A stretch of DNA of 31,768 nt from Armatimonadetes bacterium UBA5419 (GTDB lineage Bacteria > Armatimonadota > UBA10988), in assembly GCA_002409445.1 (NCBI GenBank), contig DHNJ01000147.1, positions 1 through 31,768 on the forward strand, read 5' to 3'. The notes under the pieces were generated by a model. The model made no database searches, was not told the origin of the DNA, and saw only the letters and a list, made by a program, of their open reading frames with translations. How positions within the stretch are numbered: position 1 is the stretch's first letter; every line of letters starts with the position of its first letter. The position numbers were made by a program, and so were the translations under genes. Below are positions 5,866 to 15,400 of this stretch, one piece after another.

Positions 5866-8800
5866 TTACCGTGCCTCGGCACGCGGGCTGTAGTCGGGCA
5901 GGAAGGTGCCGTAGTACACATGCGTGCCCGACCGGCCGCGGACCGGAGGATCACCCGGCGTCGCCGCCTGTTCGTACAGGTCGCGTGTGCTGATCCAGGC
6001 CAGCCAGTGCCGACTCGAGAGGATCGACAGGTCCTCACCGTCCAGCGGGTAGTTGAGCAGGAAGCTCTCGACCGCTAGCGCCGGCATGCTCTCCGAGCCT
6101 AGGCCGTCCATCGGCATCGCCCGTTCCGGACCCATGCCCGGGATGTACGTGTACTCCTGGACCCGGGCCGTCCCGCCGTCGAGGATGTACTCATACTCGA
6201 CGAGGATCCGCCGTCCGGCAAGCTCGGCGGGGAAGTGCAGCAGCCCGTCGCGCAACTCGTCCGGCCCGACGACCACCGCGGGCGTCAGGTCCGCGTCGCC
6301 GTTGTCCAGGTCGGTGATCGCCATCGCCGGGTCCGGGTCCTCGACCAGCGGCGCCTTGTCCAGCGGCACGCTCAGGCTGTAGGTCCGGTACCACAGCTGC
6401 CCGCGCCCGTTCTCCAAGCCGCGGCGCCAGACCAGCGTCAGCCGCTCGTACGGGTCGAACGCGGCGGTCGGCTGCGTGTCGGCCGCGACGTCGTCGGTCA
6501 TCCGCCAGGTCGCCGGCCGGTAGCTGGCGTAGACGAAGATCGGCGGCGTCTCACCACGCCGATACAGCGGCCCGCTGAACGTCAGCCGGCCCAGGCCCGG
6601 GTGTACCCGCACCGCGGTCACCCCGCGGGCGACGAGCACGTCACCGCCCGGCGACGGCGCGAACGGCAGCACCCATTCCAGCTCGGTCTCGTCCCAGAGC
6701 GCTTGCTCCAGGTTGAAGGCCACGTCGAGCAGCACGTTGGCCGGATCGCTCAGGTCCGGCGGACCCGCGGTCACGTTGGCGCCCTCGAAGATCCGCAGCT
6801 CGAACAGCGGCACCGCCGTCCCGTCCGGCTCGTGGTCGACGATCGGCAGGACCGTGTCGGCGAAGCCCTGGTGGTTGACCGACTCGACGCGCCGCACGCC
6901 CGCCGCACCCGGGTCGATGTAGCTGACCCGCGGCTGCGGGCCCGGCAACACCCAGTCCGGATGGTACGAACCGTAGACGTTGTTCTCGGGCAGCGCCCGC
7001 AACAGCTCGTCGGTGATCCTCGCCTGCGGCACGCGGCCGCCCGGCAGGGTCGTCAGAGTCAGCTGGTCGGCCGCCGTCGGCCAGGCCCAGGTGATCTCGC
7101 CCGGCCCGCCATCGACCGCGCTCAGCCGGTAGCCGTCCTCGGCCATCGGCGAGTCGGCCAGGCCCGTGACCCAGTCGGTGGCCGGGTCGACCGTCGACTC
7201 GTCGGGGTCCTGCAGCGCGCGGTACCGCGTCCAGTAGATATCCTCGTTCTGCCACAGCGGCGACCACGCGCTGTAGAACGCATTCAGCCGCTGCAGGTTG
7301 CCCATCCGCGGGTCCGGCGTCGCCTGGCTCTCGTTGGTCACCGGGTGCCGATAGCTGGCTAGCAGCCACGGCTCGGCAAGGTTGGTCAGGCCCGGCGGCG
7401 TGTGCAGCCGGTAGTTCTGCACCGGCGCGCCCGCGGCGATCGCATCGGCGTAGCCGGTCGTCGCCGCCGGGTCGTCGGGCATCGCGATCGCGTTCAGACC
7501 GAGCGTGCTGCGTCCGCCCTGGCCGTCCTGCCAAGCGACCCAGAGGACCTTGCCGCCACCGTTGACCGAGTCGACGACGCCGCGTGGCAGCGCCTTGTTG
7601 ACCAGACCCGTGCCGCCCTCGTCATCAGCGATCGAGAGCAGCGGGCCCTGCGTCCCGCCCGCGACGCGCATGAACTGCAGCGCGCTGGCGCGGCGGTTGG
7701 TCGCCGCCTGCTCGCCCTCGTTGTGCCAGAGCACGACGAACTCGGGGTCCGGCGCGCCCGGCACCGGCGCGATCGACGGGTACACGTTGCGTGTGCCCGC
7801 CGGCGCCTGGCCGATGTTGACCGGCGCGGTCGGCGTGGTCGGCCACTCAAAGCCGCGGTAGTTGGTCTCCGCGATCACCCCGGCCGGCAGCGTCGGCCGA
7901 CCAGCGGTCTGCATGAACACGTCCCACGGGCCCGGGCCACCGCCCGCGCTGGGGATCTGGCGCGCCCAGACCACCGCCAGCCCATCGCCCTCGCGCGGGG
8001 CCTGCGGGTCTTGGGCCACGACCAGCGCCGGCGTCGCGTCCGGCACGTTCGGGTCGCTGTAGAACTCGAAGACCGGCACCGGCTGGAACGTGCCCGGCGG
8101 GGTCCGCGCCAAGTCGTACGGCGCTACGTTCAGCGGGTCGTCCGACTCCAGCCGCCGATCCTGATCGTTGTCCATCAGGTCCGCGACTCGCGCCAGCGGG
8201 CCCTCGGCCAAGGTCGCCTTGAGCACCGCCACACCGCCGGTCGCCAGCTTCTCCAGCGTCGGTTCGCCCGTGCCGTCGCCCGGCACGTCGGCCGGATCGG
8301 CCGTGCCCAGGTTGTCGACGAACGCGGTCAGCTTACCCGTGTAGTTGCCCATCGGTTGACCGACCGGCACACGGTACGGCGCCGGCAGGTCGTTGCGGCC
8401 CAGCCGCAGATAGACCGAGCCCACACGCCGACCCGTCACCTCGCCCGGCCGCGACGGGTAGACCGAGGTCAGGGCGTTCTGGCCCCAGACCTGGATCAGC
8501 CCGTTCTCGCCGGCCTCGCCCAGCGCAAGCCGCTGCGGCAGCTGGCTGGGGATCGGGTTGAGCGAAACGGCCCGGCCACGGCTCGCGCCGTCGGAGGTCA
8601 TGACCTGCCGCAACGGCTCGCTGACGTAGAACTTCACGCCGTGGACCGGCACGTTGCCCTCGTTCATCACCGTCATCGGCACCCACTGGCTCACGCCGCC
8701 GCCGAACGTCTTGCCAAAGTCGACAAACTGCTCGGCCACGCGCAAGCGCCGCTCGTAAGCCACGCTGAACTCGAGGTCCAGGCCCGCGTACGGCTCCACC

Positions 8801-11800
8801 GCGACGCGCTGCTGGCCGCCCGTGCTCGCGACCAACGGGTTGGGCTCGTCCGGGTCGGCCGCGTCGGCCAAGTTGCCCGTCGTCTCGTTGTACCAGCGGA
8901 CGAACTGCGTGCCGTTGTCCGGCGTCGTGTACAGGCTCGCGTCCCAACCGCGGGCCACCTTGGCCTGCGCACCGACCCGGTTCTCGTCCAGTACGGGGTT
9001 CGTGATGTTCGGGTCGTTCGGGTCGTCCCGGGGCACCGGCCGCGAGACCATGCCGCGGGTGTCATCGACGTAGATGCGCACCGCGCCGCGATAGCGGTCC
9101 CAGTCGCCGGTCGGGTCGACCCAGGTCTCGTAGTCGATCGGCAGGCCGCGGTCCGCGCGCAGCTGCCGCTCGGTCGCATCGCGGCTCGGCGGCTGGTAGC
9201 GCGGCACCTCGACGCTTAGGTCCAGGCTGGTCAGGTTATCGTGGTCGACGCTGAACTCGCGCTCGGCCGCACCGGTCAGCCGCACCGCCGAGGCCGGGAC
9301 CACCCCGTCGGGGATGTCCGGATCGGGCGAGACGCGGTTGGCCAGGACTGTCGGCGCCATGTCCACCTGGTGGCGGATATCACGCAGGACGATCGGCCGC
9401 AGCTCGGCGACCAGCCGCGCGTTCTCGGTCACCGGGTCGGCCGGGTCGGCCGGCGGGTCCGGTACCGGTAGCACGTTCTTGATGCGGATGCCCCGCACCG
9501 CCGCGCGCGGTCCCTCCACCGTCAGCAGACCGCCGCCCAGGCTGTCGAACGCGGGCAGGTCATGCCAGTCGGTATCGGTGCCCATGCCGACGAGGTACTG
9601 CGCCTGCCAGTCAGTCTCCCAACCGGTCGGGAAGTCCGCCCCGGCGATCTCATGACCGACGAACAGGTCCAGGCGGTCCAGCTGCGTCGGCGTCGAGAAC
9701 ATCCGGCCCAGGTAGCGCTGCGGCTCCACCCGCACGCTGTCGGCCTCGGTGCCCACGGTCCGCCCGTCGAACGCCTTGCGCGCGTCGAGCGGCGCGGCGG
9801 CCGGAGGCACCGGATAGAGATCCTGGTCGCGCAACAGCAGACCGGTGTCCGGGTCGACCGCCTCGGTGGTCGCCGAGCGTGCCAGGTCGTACCAGTACAG
9901 CATCATTGACGGCGCGGGCGCCGCGAGCACGCCCCCAGTGCCGGTCCTGATGTCGTCGAGATGGGTCGTGAAGTCGAAGCCCAGGTACGGGTCGTCCTCG
10001 AGGTTGCGCAGCGTGCGCGCGCCACTGAACTCCACCTGGTCGGCGTGGGTCGCCGAGGTACTGGCCAGCCAGAGCAGGTTACTGCCACCCGGCAGGTGGT
10101 TCAGCACGGTCTGGACGAAGACCCGCGCCGAGGCCGAACGGCTGCCCGGGTTGATCGGGTAGAAGTAGTCCTCGCCGTTCAGCGGCAAGCCACCACTGGG
10201 CAGGTAGCCCAGCAGGAAGTTCGGCCGCGTGAACGCTTTGTCGCCCGCCAACATGAACTGCGGGTAGAGCCGTTCCGGGGCAGCCGTCAGGTCGTAGCTG
10301 GCCGTCTCCGGCGTGGTGGCCGTCGGGTCGGCCGGGTCGGCGACCAGCGTCACCTGCGGCTGCACCGTGATCGGCGAGACCATGAAGCGGCAGACCAGCG
10401 GCCCGCCCTGGTAGGCCTTGGCGTCGATGTCGGTCTGCGAGACGCCCACCACGTGCGGGTTGTAGGGCCAGCCCGAGAAGCGGCGGATCCGCCAGACGTT
10501 ATCCGTGCTGTTGGCGACGGCCGGGTCCGCCGCGACGACCTCGTGGGTAAGCGCGCCGTCCGTGCCGCGGTCGGTCAGGCGCGGGTCGCGCAGGTAGGTG
10601 AAGTCCACACCGCCGCCATCTGTCCCATTCGAGCTGGTCGGCCGGACGATATTTGGCATGAAGTCGACCAACGCGCCGTCGGTCACCGTGCTCGGGATGG
10701 CATTAGGGACATCGTCCTGGTTCGGCGCCCTCAGGTTCCAGGTCGCCACTTCGGCCGCGTCGTCAGCCGTGAAGGGCTGGTTATCCAAACCGAACGGCCA
10801 CTCGCCAAAGGTCACGCCACCGAGGGGATCGACGCTGGGCACGTTGGCGTCGTGGCGCCACTCGAGGTGGTCCTCATCTTCGACGTACTCGACGGGCACC
10901 GCCGTCTCATACTCGAACTGCAGCTCGACCTGGCCCACGCCAGCGCTCACCTCGCGCGGGACCGCCACGCCCTTCCAGGCGGTGTCATCCGACTCCACGA
11001 CCGACGGCAGCGCCGCCGCTTCCGCGGTCGTCAGCAGCTGGTAGCGGCCATCGAGCAAGTTAACCACCAGCACCGGTGCGTCGCCCGGGGCCAGCCAGGT
11101 CTTAGCCAGCTTCTTGCCGTCGGCCAGCGTCAGCGGGCTGTCGGTGCGCCCCACCGCGCCCAGGTCGAGCACCGGCTCGGTATCGGTGGCGGCGGTCCAT
11201 TGTTCGGCCGCGTGAGTGTGCAGACGCGTGGTGTTCAGACCACTAATCTGGTAGTTGTCGGTCCACGGGTCTGCCTCCGCGTCGGTGTCCGGCGAGCGGA
11301 CAACGATCTCGATCGGCTGGTTGGCGGCCACGTTACGGCCGGGCAGCTCGGTCGGCAGGCGCTTGAGGAAGCCCTCTTCGGCGTTGAAGTCCGCGTTGCG
11401 TTCGACCGGCCCTGCGTCGGGGTCGAGCGCACGGTTCTCCCACATCGCCGCGGGATCAAAGAACTGGCTGCCGACGAAGGCCAGCCGGGCCCCAACGTCG
11501 CGCCGCTTGTTCGGGGTGATACCGTCGGCCAGCTCGTAGAGGCGCGGGTTCAGCAGGAAGAACGGCATAGGGATGATGCCGTCAGCGGCCTCGGCCGGTG
11601 TGTGGACACTACCGGCCGCCGGGTTGGCCGTCCAGGCCGCGCGCACCCAGCGGTCCCAGCCGGCGAACCGGCCACTAATGCTGTGCTGCGGGTCCTTCGT
11701 CGCCGCGCGGCTACCCCAGAACTCCTGGTAGAACTCGACCGTGGGCGCCACCTTCGGCGCGGCAGGATCATAGGCCGGGTCGTCGAGGGCGACATAGTCC

Positions 11801-12453
11801 GCCGACTTCAGCGTGCCGTCCTTCTCATCAAGCGCATTGAGCGCCTCGGGATAGTACATCGACGGCGCGGGCGGCGCGCCCTCGCCGCTGGGGGTGTGGA
11901 TGATGATGCGCCAGTTGCCCGTCGCCTTGGCGTCGAGGCTCGCGTCCGACATCCACTCCCGGCCTGCGGGCGGCGTCTCGAGCGCCTTCGAGGCCAGGCC
12001 CAAGTCGCGCAGGTTGGCCACGACATTGCCGACCGCGGCCTGCGTCGGCAGCTTGCGCAACTCGATGAAGAGCAGCAACTGCCGATTACCATTACTGTCG
12101 ATCCGCGGCACCAGCGGCTGCTGGGGCAGGCGGTCGGCGGCGCCCAGTAGCGGGCTGATCGCCGGGTAGGCGGGGCCGCCGTTGGGCAGCAGGCCGTAGG
12201 TCCCCGGGCCGTCCGGGTTGCCCTGCATCGGCCCGGCGATATAGACGCGCTGGTAGTAGTCGCGGATCGTCTCGGCGGTGAGCGTGAAGTTCATCGCGCC
12301 GCGGTCGTACGTCGTGTTCGTCGCCGACTTTGGGTTGACCCGGTAGGCGTTGAAGATCGCCGGCACCTCGGGCGTGGCCTGTGCGAAGGCCGGCGCCCAG
12401 GCCGTCAGCACGAGGGCCGCGGCGAGGATGGTGGTGTGGATTAGGCGAGTCAT
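5866..12453 (-). CDS. Giant secreted protein, second in the PilY1-like position
   Basis: I do not recognise this protein as a named family. It is 2195 residues and begins with a clear signal peptide (MTRLIHTTILAAALVLTAWAPAFA, cut after Ala24). The ATG at 12453 is preferred over the GTG at 12480 and ATG at 12471 because AGGAG sits about 6 bases before it and the signal peptide starts there. The rest is Asp/Pro/Thr-rich, beta-rich and low in Lys and Cys, as in large extracellular proteins. Around residues 890-1000 an AFDGR...IRIKNV pattern weakly suggests a discoidin/F5-8-like jelly roll. Around 1256-1278 VPMTVMNEGNVPVHGVKFYV looks Ig-like. Around 1600-1700 strings such as FVVLWHNEGEQ and LWVAWQDGQGG look like beta-propeller blades. 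The C-terminal region has small beta units (RRILVEYEYI). It follows the 1858-residue gene by 23 bases, so the two are surely co-expressed. A tip adhesin or surface protein role is inferred from position only. Confidence 0.85.
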   Translation of the reverse strand: MTRLIHTTILAAALVLTAWAPAFAQATPEVPAIFNAYRVNPKSATNTTYDRGAMNFTLTAETIRDYYQRVYIAGPMQGNPDGPGTYGLLPNGGPAYPAISPLLGAADRLPQQPLVPRIDSNGNRQLLLFIELRKLPTQAAVGNVVANLRDLGLASKALETPPAGREWMSDASLDAKATGNWRIIIHTPSGEGAPPAPSMYYPEALNALDEKDGTLKSADYVALDDPAYDPAAPKVAPTVEFYQEFWGSRAATKDPQHSISGRFAGWDRWVRAAWTANPAAGSVHTPAEAADGIIPMPFFLLNPRLYELADGITPNKRRDVGARLAFVGSQFFDPAAMWENRALDPDAGPVERNADFNAEEGFLKRLPTELPGRNVAANQPIEIVVRSPDTDAEADPWTDNYQISGLNTTRLHTHAAEQWTAATDTEPVLDLGAVGRTDSPLTLADGKKLAKTWLAPGDAPVLVVNLLDGRYQLLTTAEAAALPSVVESDDTAWKGVAVPREVSAGVGQVELQFEYETAVPVEYVEDEDHLEWRHDANVPSVDPLGGVTFGEWPFGLDNQPFTADDAAEVATWNLRAPNQDDVPNAIPSTVTDGALVDFMPNIVRPTSSNGTDGGGVDFTYLRDPRLTDRGTDGALTHEVVAADPAVANSTDNVWRIRRFSGWPYNPHVVGVSQTDIDAKAYQGGPLVCRFMVSPITVQPQVTLVADPADPTATTPETASYDLTAAPERLYPQFMLAGDKAFTRPNFLLGYLPSGGLPLNGEDYFYPINPGSRSASARVFVQTVLNHLPGGSNLLWLASTSATHADQVEFSGARTLRNLEDDPYLGFDFTTHLDDIRTGTGGVLAAPAPSMMLYWYDLARSATTEAVDPDTGLLLRDQDLYPVPPAAAPLDARKAFDGRTVGTEADSVRVEPQRYLGRMFSTPTQLDRLDLFVGHEIAGADFPTGWETDWQAQYLVGMGTDTDWHDLPAFDSLGGGLLTVEGPRAAVRGIRIKNVLPVPDPPADPADPVTENARLVAELRPIVLRDIRHQVDMAPTVLANRVSPDPDIPDGVVPASAVRLTGAAEREFSVDHDNLTSLDLSVEVPRYQPPSRDATERQLRADRGLPIDYETWVDPTGDWDRYRGAVRIYVDDTRGMVSRPVPRDDPNDPNITNPVLDENRVGAQAKVARGWDASLYTTPDNGTQFVRWYNETTGNLADAADPDEPNPLVASTGGQQRVAVEPYAGLDLEFSVAYERRLRVAEQFVDFGKTFGGGVSQWVPMTVMNEGNVPVHGVKFYVSEPLRQVMTSDGASRGRAVSLNPIPSQLPQRLALGEAGENGLIQVWGQNALTSVYPSRPGEVTGRRVGSVYLRLGRNDLPAPYRVPVGQPMGNYTGKLTAFVDNLGTADPADVPGDGTGEPTLEKLATGGVAVLKATLAEGPLARVADLMDNDQDRRLESDDPLNVAPYDLARTPPGTFQPVPVFEFYSDPNVPDATPALVVAQDPQAPREGDGLAVVWARQIPSAGGGPGPWDVFMQTAGRPTLPAGVIAETNYRGFEWPTTPTAPVNIGQAPAGTRNVYPSIAPVPGAPDPEFVVLWHNEGEQAATNRRASALQFMRVAGGTQGPLLSIADDEGGTGLVNKALPRGVVDSVNGGGKVLWVAWQDGQGGRSTLGLNAIAMPDDPAATTGYADAIAAGAPVQNYRLHTPPGLTNLAEPWLLASYRHPVTNESQATPDPRMGNLQRLNAFYSAWSPLWQNEDIYWTRYRALQDPDESTVDPATDWVTGLADSPMAEDGYRLSAVDGGPGEITWAWPTAADQLTLTTLPGGRVPQARITDELLRALPENNVYGSYHPDWVLPGPQPRVSYIDPGAAGVRRVESVNHQGFADTVLPIVDHEPDGTAVPLFELRIFEGANVTAGPPDLSDPANVLLDVAFNLEQALWDETELEWVLPFAPSPGGDVLVARGVTAVRVHPGLGRLTFSGPLYRRGETPPIFVYASYRPATWRMTDDVAADTQPTAAFDPYERLTLVWRRGLENGRGQLWYRTYSLSVPLDKAPLVEDPDPAMAITDLDNGDADLTPAVVVGPDELRDGLLHFPAELAGRRILVEYEYILDGGTARVQEYTYIPGMGPERAMPMDGLGSESMPALAVESFLLNYPLDGEDLSILSSRHWLAWISTRDLYEQAATPGDPPVRGRSGTHVYYGTFLPDYSPRAEAR

Positions 12454-12476
12454 GGTGCTCCTGACCTCCATACGCC

Positions 12477-15400
12477 TCACTGGCCGGCGTAGACCGGCGA
12501 ACTGACCGGGTAGCTACCCGTGCTGGGCCGGCGGCGGGTCGCCTCCTGGCTCGCGGGGTAGGTGCTGGTCGTGCTCAAGTCCGGCAACATCGTCTCGACT
12601 CGCTTGATACCCAGATTCGCGGGATCGAAGCGAACCAAGAGAACTTCCGAGTTGCTGGCCATCTGGTTCACGCTGTTGGACGCGCCGTTGACGATGGTCA
12701 ACATGTTGTCCGATTGCAGCCGGCCGACCGCGGTCGGGTTCCAACCCTTCGCGCCCTCGGCCCACCAGATCTCACGCTGCTGCAGGCTCACCCCGGCCCG
12801 CGCGTAGTAGCTGTCCGTGCCCGCGTCGGCCGCGTCGTAGACCGTCGCCTCGTAGTCTTCGCGGTCGAAGGTCCACGGCCCAGTCATGCCCGCCGGCCAG
12901 GCCAGGTGCGTGCCCGGGATGCCCGCGGTCGCCGCGGTGATCTCGGTCGGCGAGAACTCGTAGACCATCACCTGCGAACCGCCCTGCGGGCCGGCGGCGA
13001 TGACCGCGAGGAACATCCGCTCGCCCACCTTGAACCGCTGGAACCCCTTCAGTCCACGGAACACGTAGTCCTTCGCCCAGCGGTCGCGCATCGAGTCGAG
13101 GTTCAGGCGCACGCCGTCGGCCACACCGTCGTCATCGGCATCGAGCACCCCGTCATGGCCGGGGAACAGGTCGATGTTGAACAACTGGTCGTACCCGTCG
13201 ACCCGCGCCACCACGTACGTGTCGAGTGGATCGTCGGTATTGCCCGGCTCGCCGTCCCAGGTCGGCTCGGCCGGCGTGGTGCCCGGGTTCCACAGCTGGA
13301 CCTCGGCGTACGGCAGCTCGACCCACTGGCGGCCGACCGGGTCGTAGACCTGCGGCGCGGTCAGCGGGATGCCCCAGCCGCCCGCGTCGTCGGTCGGCTG
13401 ACCGGTCAACGCGTCGTAGTAGGTCTGCGTGCCGCCGCCGTGCCCGCGCTCGTGGCTGCTGACCAGCAGCACCCGCCGGTTACCGCGGTCGGCGATCACC
13501 GTCAGGTCGCGCGTCTCGGGCCCCAGCGCGTCGATAACCATCCGTGCGCGCTTGGCGTCGCTCGGCCGGCTTAGGCCGAAGTTGCGCAGCCCGAAGTACT
13601 GCAGCCCCGTCGCCCCGCGCGTGTCGAACGGCCACACAGCATTGCCCGTGCTCGCCGCCTGCACCACGCGGTCGTTACCCGTATCGACGATCAGCACCTG
13701 GTTGCCCGGCAGGTTGTAGGCCCGGCTCGGGCGATTGAAGACGCTCGTGAGCATCTCGCGCAGCGACGGGTTGTACTGCACCTGCTGGGTCGCGCGCTCG
13801 GCGCCGTTACGCACGCGCACACCGGTCAGCTGCCAGCGCACCGCGCCGTCCAGGTCCAGCTTGCTCAGCCGCTGGCTCTCGGTCACCAGCAGCTGCGTGC
13901 CGCCGATGCTATACAGCGCGTGCAGCACGTTCGTGCCCTGGCGCAGCGCGTAGCTGACGAAGACGCCGTCATCGGCAGGCACCGCGGTGCCGCGCACATA
14001 GCTCGCGTCGACCGCGCTGCTCGGCGCGTTGGTCCAGCCCGTGACCGTGTCCGGCCGCAGCCAGGCCACGTCGACGACCTCCTGCTCCTGCCCATAGCGC
14101 AGGGCCACCAGGCCCGTGGGATAGGCACCGTCGGTCGTGTCCTCGAGCGCCGGGGCGGCCATCGTCCCGACAGCCGTGCCGGACAGGTAGATCTTGTCAC
14201 CACCAACCACCGGCGAGAACGACATCGGCGGCAAGGCCTCGCCGATCCGCTGGCGGAACTCCATCGTCCGCGTAGTCCAACTCGTCGACCCAGCGACGGT
14301 CACATACCCACCGACCTCGACCTCGGTCAGCACCGTCCGGCCACCTTCGTCGGCGGCGGGGTCGAAGTAGATGACCTGCGGGCGTTGGTCCTGCGGCGTG
14401 AAGTTCGGCCCAGGCGTGCTGCCATCGGCGTACTGCACGTCGTAGTTCAGCGGCGCGCCATCAACCGGCAGGAACGAGCCGTGCGGCAGAACCGCCCAGC
14501 GTACCGGTACCGGGAAGTAGACCGGGGTCACCGCGTTCGTGCCATCGTTGACGATGCCGTCACCGTTGACATCGGCGATCAGCCACAGCGGTCGGCCGTA
14601 CAGCGGCGTGTTGAACTCGGACGTATGCACGTTCTGCATCGCCGGGATCGACTGATGCGCGCGGTCCGGGACGAGCGAGATCGTGCCCGCGGTGAAGTCG
14701 AGCTGGTACTGGCTCGGGTCAATCACCGACAGCGCGCCGTTGGCCTTCATCTCCTGCTCGGTGACAGGCCCCGACCCGCCATAGCTGATCAGGCTCGTGC
14801 CGCCAAAGCCCGTCGGGTTATTGGTCACCAGGTAGTAGCGCTTGGTCGGGTCCAGGTCGCCCAGGTACATCGAGAAGCTGGGGTTCGGGTCGATCGCGAT
14901 CACCGCCCCACCCCGCGGCTCCCAGTCGGGCGCATGCAAGCGGCCGGCGACGACCACGCTGTTACCGTACTTGACCGGCGACCCATAGCTGCTGAACAAC
15001 GTGTCGCCGTTCATCAGCGGGTCGGGGTTGAAGACCCAGCGGATCGTGTTGAAGTTGTTCGGGTTGTCCTGGTTGCCCGCGAGCGAATCGGTGCCCGCGT
15101 TGAAGAAGGTCACCTGGCCCGAGGCCAGCGCCCCGCCCACCGGAATCGGCGTGCCGTCGACCGGCGGGTTCGTCGTCGGGTGCGCGCTCCACAGCGCCGA
15201 GGTCGTCGCGACCACCGTGTTGCTATCAACCAGCATCGGCGCGCCATAGCTGTGCGCCTGCCACTCGGTCACCTCCGAGCGCGGCCGGACGATGAATCCT
15301 TCGTCGGGGTCGACGCCGATCGAGCCGCTGTCGCGGTTGCCGCGCAGCAGCCGGTGCCGCGGATAGACCTTCTCGCGGATGTGGGTCAGCACACCGGCGA